A DNA stretch of 27,184 nt from Eubacterium sp. CAG:786 (GTDB lineage: Bacteria > Bacillota > Clostridia > Oscillospirales > Ruminococcaceae). The number at the start of each line of letters is the position of its first letter. Within the stretch, counting starts at the first letter, position 1. A program made the position numbers and the translations under genes. The stretch lies in the NCBI GenBank assembly GCA_000432175.1, contig HF989468.1, positions 6,137 to 33,320 on the forward strand, in the 5' to 3' direction. Positions 1 through 7,972 of this stretch are shown piece by piece. The notes under the pieces are model-generated. The model was not told the DNA's origin and ran no database searches. It saw nothing but the letters and a program-made list of their open reading frames with translations.

Positions 1-1160
1 TGAAGAGATGGTTTATTCCACTTGTAAACGGTATTTATGCACTCTTCTTCGACAAACGACGTCAGTGGCTGGTCAAAGCGCTTCTCTATGCGATACATAT
101 CGAGGAAATCCTTGTCACATGTGGGAGCCTTCAATTCGTGTGCGCTCATGTTCTTTAGCTCGGCAAGAGAATATACTGGCAAATATAGGCTCCTAAGGCG
201 TGGTACAAGAACGCTAGAACCTTTAATAAATACCTTTTTCCCCATATATAGCATATAAAACAGCAGTGTCATTGAAAGAGGACGGTTATCGTTGAACACA
301 CCTATATCGCACGAAGCGTACATACGAAAGTACTCTTCAATGGGGACGTCTTTTCTGCGGAGCTTTACCGCTTTCCCGACGCCGAAGTAATTCACACAAT
401 TTTCAAGTACACGCGACCTATATTGCCAGCTTTCAGTAACTCCCCATTCGCCATAAATAGCAAAATTCATCGGCATGATTATGCAAAAATCGTCCTCAGG
501 ATGTAAATTCAGATTTTTGAAAAGCATTTCATGCCTGTTAGCAGTTCTGCCGTTATACCCAACAACTATCCTAAGCTTATCGTCCTGTGTAGAACTGCAG
601 TTATTCATTGCCTCAAGACATCTGCTATCAATGGGAACAGGTATCTCGGAGACCACTTTGTTTTCACCATAATCATGTGTGAACGACTTCATGAACCACG
701 GAACGGAACAGTTTACGTACTTCACAGCTTTCATGAACTTTATTTTTTCTTTCGCGAGTTTCTTTGCTCCCCTGTCTTTTGAATTGACATTGGGCTTCAC
801 GCGGTCTTCCATCATAGTCACCCACGCTGATTTATAGCAGTATTTATTCGCCAATTTTGCTTTTTTTAAAGTGTTCATTGGCAAAAGAGAATGCCAGACA
901 ATAAGGTCTGCCTGCTCCATTTTTTCCTTCATAAGTTCAAGACGAAGCCTGACAGTCTTTTTCCCCTTTATAGGAAGGTAATTTATATTATCGTAATTGT
1001 ATACAAGGAGATTGGGCGCGTTTTTGACCACATAATTCAAGGTCTCCGAAATAATAAACTCATGCTCAAAAAACTCCTCACGTGGCAGACTGTCGAACAA
1101 TCCGCGAATGAATTTATAGGTAGAAGAGCCATTTGCAAGCATGATATGCAAGTATTTCAT
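1..1160 (-). CDS. WecF-like 4-acetamido-4,6-dideoxygalactosyl (Fuc4NAc) transferase, C-terminus cut by window edge
   Basis: An uninterrupted minus-strand frame of 386 codons starts at ATG 1160 and runs off the left edge without a stop. The central part (about residues 197-310) has the layout I associate with GT56/WecF transferases: a VGYNGRTANRHE stretch resembling VGNSGDRSNEH of E. coli WecF, a following hydrophobic strand ending MPMN, and a YFRMYASCDIGVFN stretch resembling the WecF LLRQCDLGYF region. E. coli WecF is about 359 residues, so little should be missing. WecF moves Fuc4NAc from TDP-Fuc4NAc to a lipid-linked acceptor at the inner face of the membrane. The start lies 21 bp after the stop of the upstream glycosyltransferase, with a weak AAAGGAA ribosome site. 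Location beside dTDP-sugar genes supports the call. The match is from memory of the family, not from alignment, and another GT-B transferase is possible. Confidence 0.6.
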   Translation of the reverse strand, partial: MKYLHIMLANGSSTYKFIRGLFDSLPREEFFEHEFIISETLNYVVKNAPNLLVYNYDNINYLPIKGKKTVRLRLELMKEKMEQADLIVWHSLLPMNTLKKAKLANKYCYKSAWVTMMEDRVKPNVNSKDRGAKKLAKEKIKFMKAVKYVNCSVPWFMKSFTHDYGENKVVSEIPVPIDSRCLEAMNNCSSTQDDKLRIVVGYNGRTANRHEMLFKNLNLHPEDDFCIIMPMNFAIYGEWGVTESWQYRSRVLENCVNYFGVGKAVKLRRKDVPIEEYFRMYASCDIGVFNDNRPLSMTLLFYMLYMGKKVFIKGSSVLVPRLRSLYLPVYSLAELKNMSAHELKAPTCDKDFLDMYRIEKRFDQPLTSFVEEECINTVYKWNKPSL

Positions 1161-1181
1161 ACCGACTTCAAATTCCTTTCG

Positions 1182-2150
1182 CTATCTATTTTTTCCTAAC
1201 AGCTTTTCAAAAGCCTTTTTCATGATCAGTACCGGTGCGTTCAATACACACAGCGCCTTGTGTTGGCAGGAGTTGAGAATTTCACGCGGGAGATCTGCAT
1301 CGCAGCGCTTTCTTGCGGCATCAAACACGGCCGAGACAAACAGCTCACTTTTGTGATATTCAAAGCTGATATCAGGACATTTCAAAGTGTCGGCAGCATA
1401 TTGTTCAAGCGTCATGGTATACCTGAAATCGTCCCGAAGCTTGTCGGTGCTGTTCACATACAACTGTGACGTGAGATTAGCGCCGTCTTTTTTCCTTACA
1501 CAGCGGTAGCAACCCATGCGGTCCGGCATTCTATATATTTTTCCAAGAGCCGACCATATCAAGGCATTTGTCCTGTCTCCAATATTTCGATGGGCCTTAT
1601 AAAAAATACTCCCATCGTAATCAGGGTTGAGGAATAGATTTCTGCGCATGATCGAATTGGGATGTCCTGGCAGGAATATTCCCTTGAAATCCTTTGCCGA
1701 ATAGTCACGCTTGCGGCTTATCCACCTCAGGTGCTGATTTTTTGTCGGGACTCCATTTTCATCAACGATGATCATATCGTGAGCGCACCCGGAATAATCA
1801 GGGTGTGTATCGAGAAACTCTATTTGCTTCTGGAGTTTATAGTCATCGCACCAGTAATCATCGCCCTCGCAGCTTGCTATATATTCCCCGCGGCACCTTA
1901 TCAGCATTTCATAACCGCTGCGTGTGCCGCCCAAATTATTCTCCTGCCTGAAAAACCTGATGATATCAGGGTATCTGTCGGCATAATCCTTAGCTATCAG
2001 TGCAGTACCGTCTGTTGAAGCGTCATCATTTATCAGTATCTCAAATCGGTGCTCAGTTTTCTGCGAAATTATGCTGTCTAATGCCTGCGGAAGATATTTT
2101 TCATGGTTATACGCTAAAACGATAACACTAACTTTAATATCTTTATCCAT
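1182..2150 (-). CDS. Family 2 glycosyltransferase (GT-A fold)
   Basis: A 322-residue cytoplasmic glycosyltransferase. The N-terminus has the GT2 signature VSVIVLAYNHEKYLPQALDS, then a nucleotide-binding NDDASTDGT motif (about residues 41-49) and an acidic EGDDYW motif (residues 95-100) that would bind the metal and nucleotide-sugar. The rest, with GHPNSIMRR and MGCYRCVRK stretches, is typical of capsule or exopolysaccharide GT2 enzymes whose donor cannot be read from sequence. I place the start at ATG 2150; a TTG five codons upstream is possible but less likely. It is the first gene of a leftward pair with the WecF-like gene, under a consensus promoter at 2198-2226. Its donor is unknown; a role in assembling the glycan that carries the dTDP-derived sugar is inference. 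Confidence 0.88.
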   Translation of the reverse strand: MDKDIKVSVIVLAYNHEKYLPQALDSIISQKTEHRFEILINDDASTDGTALIAKDYADRYPDIIRFFRQENNLGGTRSGYEMLIRCRGEYIASCEGDDYWCDDYKLQKQIEFLDTHPDYSGCAHDMIIVDENGVPTKNQHLRWISRKRDYSAKDFKGIFLPGHPNSIMRRNLFLNPDYDGSIFYKAHRNIGDRTNALIWSALGKIYRMPDRMGCYRCVRKKDGANLTSQLYVNSTDKLRDDFRYTMTLEQYAADTLKCPDISFEYHKSELFVSAVFDAARKRCDADLPREILNSCQHKALCVLNAPVLIMKKAFEKLLGKNR

Positions 2151-2197
2151 GCAGTCACTTCCCAAACCACATTAATAATATAGTCGCATTCTTTTAT

Positions 2198-2226
2198 ATT
2201 ATATCATGACTGGGCACCTTTGTCAA
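2198..2226 (-). promoter_or_regulatory. Consensus sigma-70-type promoter for the leftward glycosyltransferase pair
   Basis: On the minus strand TTGACA (2221-2226) and TATAAT (2198-2203) are separated by exactly 17 bp, a full consensus match. It lies about 47 bp upstream of the GT2 start and faces away from the rfbA promoter about 55 bp away. Confidence 0.85.
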
Positions 2227-2279
2227 GGGCAAAACGACATAACTGAACACACCATATCAAATGATTTGAGAGTTGGCTA

Positions 2280-2308
2280 TTGACTTATGAAGAATTATAA
2301 TGTATAAT
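2280..2308 (+). promoter_or_regulatory. Near-consensus sigma-70-type promoter for the rfbA operon
   Basis: TTGACT (2280-2285) and TATAAT (2303-2308) are separated by 17 bp. The predicted leader to the rfbA start is about 95 nt and contains a short AT-rich inverted repeat (CAATT...AATTG near 2355-2370). I do not see a recognisable riboswitch. Confidence 0.82.
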
Positions 2309-2408
2309 AAATTTATAAGTGTTTCATTTTCGAAAGTTCAATTATCGCTTTTGACAATTTTAGCTAATTGTTGGCAAGGTGTCTAAATTAGTATTATTGG
2401 AGGTTATT

Positions 2409-3290
2409 GTGAAAGGTATTATTCTAGCAGGGGGCAAAGGTACGCGCCTTTATCCCAATACTATTTCTGTTTCAAAACAGCTTCTTCCTATCTACGACAA
2501 GCCATTGATATATTACCCGTTGTCTGTTCTGATGCTGGCAGGCATAAAAGATATCTTAGTAATATCCACACCAGATGACACGCCTAATTATCGCAAACTT
2601 CTTGGTGACGGCAGCAGAATAGGTATCAATATTCAGTATGCTGTCCAGGAGCGCCCACGCGGACTTGCCGATGCCTTTATCATCGGCGAGGAATTTATTG
2701 GCAATGACAGCGTATGCCTTGCACTTGGCGATAACGTATTCTACGGTCAGAGTCTTACTGCGTTGCTTGGCAGTGCAAAAAAGAAAGCCGAAAACGGCAG
2801 TGCAACCATTTTCGGCTGCTATGTAAAAAACCCTCGCGAATTCGGTGTGGTAGAATTCGACAATAACCAAAAGGTGATCGCAATTCACGAAAAACCTGAA
2901 AAGCCAAAATCCAACTATGCTGTGCCTGGGCTGTATTTCTATGACAACAGCGTTATTGAAGTTGCAAAAAATGTTAAGCCTTCTGCGAGAGGAGAGATAG
3001 AGATAACATCTATCAACAACCATTACCTTGAACAGGGCAAACTGGACGTCGTCATAATGGGGCGCGGTATCTCATGGCTGGACACCGGATCACCTAAAGG
3101 AATGCACAAGGCAAGCTCTTTTGTCAAGACCGTGCAGGAAATGCAAGGCTTCTACATATCCTGCATAGAAGAAATAGCATGGCGCAGAGGATTTATCGAC
3201 ACCGCTCAGATGCGCAAACTGGGCGAGGAGCTTTCTGTAACGGATTATGGAAAATATATCATTTCACTTGCGGAGGAAGCGGAATTATGA
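2409..3290 (+). CDS. rfbA: Glucose-1-phosphate thymidylyltransferase
   Basis: Makes dTDP-glucose from glucose-1-phosphate and dTTP, the first step to dTDP-6-deoxysugars. The 293-residue length is normal for RfbA/RmlA. The N-terminal KGIILAGGKGTRLYP carries the nucleotidyltransferase G-rich loop and catalytic Arg; further along are LALGDNVFYGQ, the IHEKPEKP metal/substrate loop and SWLDTG. The start is GTG 2409, preceded at 5 bp by TTGGAGG; an upstream in-frame GTG at 2379 has no comparable ribosome site and would add ten residues before the conserved N-terminus. Its stop overlaps the rfbB start (ATGA), indicating translational coupling. Very secure. Confidence 0.97.
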   Translation: MKGIILAGGKGTRLYPNTISVSKQLLPIYDKPLIYYPLSVLMLAGIKDILVISTPDDTPNYRKLLGDGSRIGINIQYAVQERPRGLADAFIIGEEFIGNDSVCLALGDNVFYGQSLTALLGSAKKKAENGSATIFGCYVKNPREFGVVEFDNNQKVIAIHEKPEKPKSNYAVPGLYFYDNSVIEVAKNVKPSARGEIEITSINNHYLEQGKLDVVIMGRGISWLDTGSPKGMHKASSFVKTVQEMQGFYISCIEEIAWRRGFIDTAQMRKLGEELSVTDYGKYIISLAEEAEL

Positions 3291-4306
3291 CGATTATAGT
3301 AACTGGCGGCGCAGGTTTCATAGGCGGCAACTTTATACATTATATGCTAAAAACTCACAAGGACTATCGAATCGTGTGCCTTGACTGCCTGACATACGCC
3401 GGAAATATGGAGACCCTCGCTTCAGTAATGGACAACCAAAATTTCCGCTTCTGCAAAGTTGATATCACCGACCGCGAGGTCGTGAGCAGGGTCTTTGAAG
3501 AAGAATCTCCCGACATAGTGGTGAATTTTGCAGCAGAAAGTCACGTTGACCGCTCCATTTACGATCCAGGTGTATTCCTTAAAACGAACATCATCGGCAC
3601 TCAGGTGATGATGGACGCTTGCCGCAAGTACGGCATAAAGCGATATCATCAGGTGTCCACGGACGAGGTTTATGGCGACCTGCCACTCGACCGCCCCGAC
3701 CTGTTTTTTACAGAAGAAACCCCTATACACACATCAAGCCCGTATTCAGCCTCAAAGGCGAGTGCGGATCTCCTTGTGCAGGCATATCACCGCACGTTTG
3801 GGCTGCCTGTGACTATCTCAAGATGCTCCAACAACTATGGTCCGTATCATTTTCCTGAAAAGCTGATACCGCTGATGATAGCAAATGCTCTCAATGACAA
3901 GCCGCTGCCTGTCTACGGCGAGGGGCTTAACGTGCGCGACTGGCTGTATGTTGAGGATCATTGCCGCGCTATCGACCTGATAATACACAACGGAACGGTT
4001 GGCGAAGTGTACAATATCGGCGGTCATAACGAAATGCGTAACATTGATATTGTGAAGATAATATGCAAAGCACTCGGCAAACCTGAAAGTCTCATAACAT
4101 ACGTCACTGACCGCAAGGGACATGACATGCGCTACGCCATTGACCCGACCAAAATAAATAGCGAGCTTGGCTGGCTCCCCGAAACTAAATTTGCTGACGG
4201 GATACAGAAAACGATACAGTGGTACCTAGATAACCGTTCTTGGTGGGAACATATCATCAACGGTGAATATCAGAAATACTATCAGAAAATGTACGCAAAC
4301 AGGTAA
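3287..4306 (+). CDS. rfbB: dTDP-glucose 4,6-dehydratase
   Basis: Converts dTDP-glucose to dTDP-4-keto-6-deoxyglucose, the branch point for rhamnose, fucosamine, quinovosamine and related sugars. The 339-residue protein is a full-length extended SDR. It has the NAD-binding GGAGFIG (residues 7-13), the catalytic STDEVYG (124-130) with the T-D-E triad, and the YSASK Tyr/Lys pair (Y153, K157). GGAGGA at 3272-3277 serves the ATG at 3287, which overlaps the rfbA stop. A longer frame opening upstream reads into rfbA and is rejected. No rfbC (3,5-epimerase) or rfbD follows, so the product is probably not rhamnose from this operon alone. Confidence 0.97.
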   Translation: MTIIVTGGAGFIGGNFIHYMLKTHKDYRIVCLDCLTYAGNMETLASVMDNQNFRFCKVDITDREVVSRVFEEESPDIVVNFAAESHVDRSIYDPGVFLKTNIIGTQVMMDACRKYGIKRYHQVSTDEVYGDLPLDRPDLFFTEETPIHTSSPYSASKASADLLVQAYHRTFGLPVTISRCSNNYGPYHFPEKLIPLMIANALNDKPLPVYGEGLNVRDWLYVEDHCRAIDLIIHNGTVGEVYNIGGHNEMRNIDIVKIICKALGKPESLITYVTDRKGHDMRYAIDPTKINSELGWLPETKFADGIQKTIQWYLDNRSWWEHIINGEYQKYYQKMYANR

Positions 4307-4599
4307 AGAAAATAATAGAATGCAGAAAAGCTGTGTTTGAAGTCGTACCAGTAGGAATACACTTCCAAGGTCAGCTCCACAGGCAAATCAACTACAACGC
4401 ACTAATGGCGAGGTGACAGATTACGTCATAAAATCAAAACAAGCTCCAACATTTACAGCAGTGCATATATGTTAAGCCGACCCGAAAACTAAAACCGCTG
4501 TTAACTGACCTGGAAATAATCAAGTCTATTAAAGAAAAAACGCACCCACGCTTACTGAAAGCGACTGCAAATTTAATATATTCTGGAGGATAAAATACC
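4307..4599. other. 293-bp gap between rfbB and the aminotransferase with no intact gene
   Basis: The gap is longer than any other inside the operon. Short open stretches in different frames look coding-like: one from about 4316 to a stop near 4410, and one ending at the TAA inside the downstream ribosome site near 4592. They have no good starts and I cannot match them to a family. This may be a decayed gene, for example a lost third sugar-nucleotide gene, or just an untranslated spacer. No terminator-like hairpin or promoter was found in it. Confidence 0.4.
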
Positions 4600-5697
4600 A
4601 TGTCTAAAATTCCTGTTACAAGATCGTCTATGCCCGATTTTGAAGAATATTGCGAAACAATCAAGCCCCTGTGGGAAAGCCACTGGCTTTCAAACAGAGG
4701 CGCTCTCCATCATGAATTGGAAGAACAGCTTAAAAACTACCTTGGTGTCCCGAATATCGCACTTTGCGCAAACGGTCATACCACACTTGAAGCTGCAATC
4801 CAGACATCAGGTATCAAGGGAGAGGTCATAACCTCTCCGTTTACCTTTATTTCCACTTCACATGCCATCGTGAGAAACCATCTCACACCTGTCTTCTGCG
4901 ATATAAACGAGGCAGACCTGACAATAGACGAAAATAAGATAGAAGCATTGATAACCGATAAGACAAGTGCTATCGTTGCGACCCATGTCTACGGATATGC
5001 ATGCCACGTTGACGCTATCGAAAAGATTGCAAAGAAGCACGACCTGCTTGTTATCTATGACGCGGCTCATGCTTTTGGTGAAAAGATAAACGGCATCGGG
5101 ATAGGCAATTTCGGAGACGCTGCCATGTTCAGCACACATGCGACAAAGGTGTTTCACACCATTGAAGGAGGTATCCTGGCATTCAAAAACTCCGAAAGGT
5201 TCAAAGCTATCAACAACATCACGAACTTTGGTCTAACTGGCAATGACACCATCGGCTATGTCGGCACCAACGCCCGCATGAATGAATTTGAAGCTGCAAT
5301 GGGAATCTGCAATCTTCGTCACATCGACGGCGAAATAGCAAAGAGAAAAAGAGCAGCAGACCGCTATACCGATCGCCTTTCAGACATAAAGGGGATAAAG
5401 CTGTTAAAGCCACAGAAAGGCGTCGAATATAATTATGCATATTATCCCGTAATATTCGATGGATACAGGCTCAAACGCGAAGAAGTGCTTGAAAAACTTG
5501 CAAAGCACGATATCCTCGCCAGAAGATACTTCTATCCATCTGTTGACAGCGCAGAATGCTATGAGGGAAAGTATCCTGCAGAGAAGACGCCGCTCTCTCA
5601 CTATTTTGCAGACAGAGTGCTCGCACTGCCACTGTATGCCGATCTGTCCGTTGAGGACGTCGATAGAATATGCGATATCATTCTCGAGAATAACTGA
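4600..5697 (+). CDS. DegT/DnrJ/EryC1/StrS-family sugar-nucleotide aminotransferase
   Basis: A 365-residue PLP enzyme, likely transaminating dTDP-4-keto-6-deoxyglucose to a dTDP-4-amino-4,6-dideoxyhexose. Visible family features are SHWLSNRG near residue 27, CANGHTTLEAA (56-66) in the cofactor phosphate region, ITSPFTFISTSHAI (77-90), the cofactor-ring motif YDAAHAFG (D154, H157), and STHATKVFHTIEGG with K183 as the Schiff-base lysine. The ATKxFHTIEGG form is what I expect for VioA/QdtB-like enzymes rather than WecE-like ones, but stereochemistry (Qui4N versus Fuc4N) cannot be settled by eye. A strong TGGAGGA lies 9 bp before the ATG. Position after rfbA-rfbB fits a 4-aminosugar pathway. Confidence 0.92.
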   Translation: MSKIPVTRSSMPDFEEYCETIKPLWESHWLSNRGALHHELEEQLKNYLGVPNIALCANGHTTLEAAIQTSGIKGEVITSPFTFISTSHAIVRNHLTPVFCDINEADLTIDENKIEALITDKTSAIVATHVYGYACHVDAIEKIAKKHDLLVIYDAAHAFGEKINGIGIGNFGDAAMFSTHATKVFHTIEGGILAFKNSERFKAINNITNFGLTGNDTIGYVGTNARMNEFEAAMGICNLRHIDGEIAKRKRAADRYTDRLSDIKGIKLLKPQKGVEYNYAYYPVIFDGYRLKREEVLEKLAKHDILARRYFYPSVDSAECYEGKYPAEKTPLSHYFADRVLALPLYADLSVEDVDRICDIILENN

Positions 5698-5715
5698 TTT
5701 AATAAGGTGGACATA

Positions 5716-6921
5716 ATGAAAAAACTATTGCTTTTGGGTGGAAGCAGATACCTTCTGCCGGTCATTGAAGCTGCCCATGAACTGGGCATTTACACCATAA
5801 CATGCGATTACCTGCCTGACAACACAGCTCACAAATATTCCGACGAATATCACAATGTGAGCATCATAGAAAAGGAAGCAGTGCTGAAAATTGCACAACA
5901 GCTTAACGTTGACGGTGTTATGTCCTTCGCCTGCGACCCCGGTGTTGTAACTGCAGCTTATGTTGCTGAGAAAATGGGTCTGCCTTTCCAGTGCTCATAT
6001 AAGGCAGCCAGCCTGCTTCAGGATAAGGGAATGTTCAGAAATTTTCTTCACGACAACGGCTTCAACTGCCCTCACGCAAAGCGATATGAAAACCCCGATG
6101 AACCTCTCAACGACACAGACTTCTTCAACTGGCCAGTTATTGTGAAGCCGGTTGATTCCGCCGGCAGCAAAGGCGTGACGAGAGTTGATTCCCCTGAGCA
6201 GCTGCCACAAGCCATCACCACTGCCCTTGACCAGGCAAGAGATGGCGCGTTTATAATAGAGGATTTTCTGGAATTTGATGGATATCACTCCAGTGCCGAT
6301 CCGTTCACCGTTGACGGAAAGCTGAAATTTGTTACCTATTCAGACCAGCTTTTTGACAGCACGGCAGCTAACCCATACACCCCAGCGTACATCATCTGGC
6401 CGTCCTCAATGAAGCAGGAACATCAGGACTACCTGACATGTGAGATACAGCGACTGATGACTCTTCTCAATGTAAGAACAGGTATCTACAACATTGAAAC
6501 CTGCGTTGCCAAGGGTAAGCCATATATTATGGAAGTATCTCCCCGTGGCGGCGGCTGCAAGATAGCCGAGATACAAAAACTTGCATTCGGCGTTGACCTC
6601 ATCAGGAATGAAGTAATGAAAGCTGTTGGCATGCCGACAGAAGAAGTCACACAGAAACCCTGCGAGGGTCACTGGTGTGAGATGGTAATTCATGCAAGAC
6701 CAGGGCAAAGCGGAGTATTTAAGGAAATCAACATTGACCCGGAAATAAAAAGAAAGTATGTCAAAGTCATCGACCAGGCTGTTAAAGAAGGCGATGTTGT
6801 GAAGCCATTCACTGGCGCAAACATGTCACTTGGCGATATATTCCTGAGATTTGACAGCCGTGAGGAACTTGATAGAGTTATGTCCAGTTCTGATAAATGG
6901 TTGAATATTGAGCTGATCTAA
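5716..6921 (+). CDS. ATP-grasp ligase (carboxylate-amine ligase type)
   Basis: A 401-residue ATP-grasp enzyme. The N-terminal KLLLLGGSRYLLPVIEAA begins the Rossmann-like pre-ATP-grasp domain. The ATP-grasp core has VIVKPVDSAGSKGV (about 138-151), IIEDFLEFDGYH (about 181-192), and the Mg-binding NIETCVAKGKPYIMEVSPRG stretch (about 257-276) with the acidic and Asn/Arg residues in place. Such enzymes form an acyl-phosphate from a carboxylate and ATP and pass it to an amine. ATG 5716 is preferred over an in-frame GTG at 5707 because AAGGTGG sits just upstream of it. It follows the aminotransferase by 18 bp, so the amine acceptor could be the dTDP-aminosugar. That pairing is inference; the substrate is not readable from sequence. 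Confidence 0.9.
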   Translation: MKKLLLLGGSRYLLPVIEAAHELGIYTITCDYLPDNTAHKYSDEYHNVSIIEKEAVLKIAQQLNVDGVMSFACDPGVVTAAYVAEKMGLPFQCSYKAASLLQDKGMFRNFLHDNGFNCPHAKRYENPDEPLNDTDFFNWPVIVKPVDSAGSKGVTRVDSPEQLPQAITTALDQARDGAFIIEDFLEFDGYHSSADPFTVDGKLKFVTYSDQLFDSTAANPYTPAYIIWPSSMKQEHQDYLTCEIQRLMTLLNVRTGIYNIETCVAKGKPYIMEVSPRGGGCKIAEIQKLAFGVDLIRNEVMKAVGMPTEEVTQKPCEGHWCEMVIHARPGQSGVFKEINIDPEIKRKYVKVIDQAVKEGDVVKPFTGANMSLGDIFLRFDSREELDRVMSSSDKWLNIELI

Positions 6922-6955
6922 ACAAATTCCGAACTGAAACATTAAGGAGATCCCT

Positions 6956-7921
6956 GTGAAAGAAATAGGCGGCTATTTCGGGCTGGAGAACGACCCCACC
7001 CGTGAAGAATACCACAAAAATGCTCTTCGCTTCAATCTTGCTCGCACAGCGCTGGAGTTCATACTCCTACATCGTAAGCCTGCAAGACTATACGTCCCGG
7101 ATTTTTCCTGTTACACAGTGAGGGAAGCTTGCAGCAGGGCTGGAATCCAGATGGTTCTATACGATCTGGACGACATGTTTCAGCCTGTGCTTCCGGAAGT
7201 TGGAGATGACGAATGCGTTTACATCACCAACTACTTCGGTCAGCTCTCAAATGATGATATTTCTACACTGAAAGTGCGCTTCCGCAACATGATCGTCGAT
7301 AATGTTCAGGCATTTTTCCGTATGCCAGTGGATGGTGTGGATACGATATATTCCTGCCGCAAGTATTTTGGCGTACCGGACGGCGCATACCTCTACACAG
7401 ACAACGAAAAAGTGCTTTACGCATACGCCAATCTTGGTTTCCCAGAAGCAGAATGCGATCTGACGCATATCATCGGGCGAATAAATACCACAGCCTCTCA
7501 GTACTATGCCACAAGCAAGGTGCATGAAGAGCTGCTTGACAGCGCCCCACCCGCCAGAATGACGTTGAGCACTCAACTGATGATGTCCAACATCAATTAC
7601 GACTACGCTTCGCAGCGCAGAGCTGAGAATTTCAGAATACTCCATTCTCATCTGGGAGTGTATAACAAAATCGATCCACGTGAGAATGCAGGACTGTTCT
7701 TCTATCCGCTGTTCATCAATGACGGCTGTAGACTCAGAGCATATCTGAACTCCGTAAAGATATACACCCCCATGCTATGGCCTGAACTAAAAAATGCAGA
7801 AAACCCGCGCACTTCACAGTTGGTGAACGACATTGTATATCTCCCTATCGACCAGCGATACGGTGAAAGCGATATGGAATACATTGCCGAAAACGTTATA
7901 AGGGAATTGCTCACGAAATAA
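6956..7921 (+). CDS. Compact DegT-like PLP aminotransferase-family protein
   Basis: A 321-residue protein with GTG start, AAGGAGA 5 bp upstream. It resembles a shortened DegT/AHBA-synthase fold: VPDFSCYTVREACSRAG (about 48-64) in place of the usual PxxTFxAT segment, IVDNVQAFF with D115 and Q118 as cofactor-ring contacts, and SCRKYFGVPDGAYLY with K136 as the candidate Schiff-base lysine. DegT enzymes are usually 360-400 residues, so this one lacks part of the C-terminal domain or the N-terminal helix. It lies 34 bp after the ATP-grasp gene in the same operon. It may be a second aminotransferase making another aminosugar or a modified amino acid for the ligase, or a catalytically altered member. 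Family assignment is fairly secure, substrate unknown. Confidence 0.78.
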   Translation: MKEIGGYFGLENDPTREEYHKNALRFNLARTALEFILLHRKPARLYVPDFSCYTVREACSRAGIQMVLYDLDDMFQPVLPEVGDDECVYITNYFGQLSNDDISTLKVRFRNMIVDNVQAFFRMPVDGVDTIYSCRKYFGVPDGAYLYTDNEKVLYAYANLGFPEAECDLTHIIGRINTTASQYYATSKVHEELLDSAPPARMTLSTQLMMSNINYDYASQRRAENFRILHSHLGVYNKIDPRENAGLFFYPLFINDGCRLRAYLNSVKIYTPMLWPELKNAENPRTSQLVNDIVYLPIDQRYGESDMEYIAENVIRELLTK

Positions 7922-7972
7922 ATCAATCCTATATTCAACCTAGAATGTGGGGCAGGGAGCTTTTGATAAGAT

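Noticed and set aside
1..1356. Several plus-strand frames at the left end (for example 891-1199 and 8-258)
   Set aside because: They lie opposite a continuous 386-codon glycosyltransferase frame on the minus strand and have no family features.
2309..2408. Possible riboswitch in the rfbA leader
   Set aside because: The leader is about 95 nt and AT-rich with only a short weak inverted repeat; no known riboswitch core was recognisable.
2556..3023. Long minus-strand frame of 155 codons opposite rfbA
   Set aside because: rfbA is certain on the plus strand with full motifs; the opposite frame is a codon-bias shadow with no ribosome site or family.
3179..3286. Extended upstream start for rfbB
   Set aside because: It would overlap rfbA by over 100 bp and adds non-family sequence before TIIVTGGAGFIG; the GGAGGA site supports ATG 3287.
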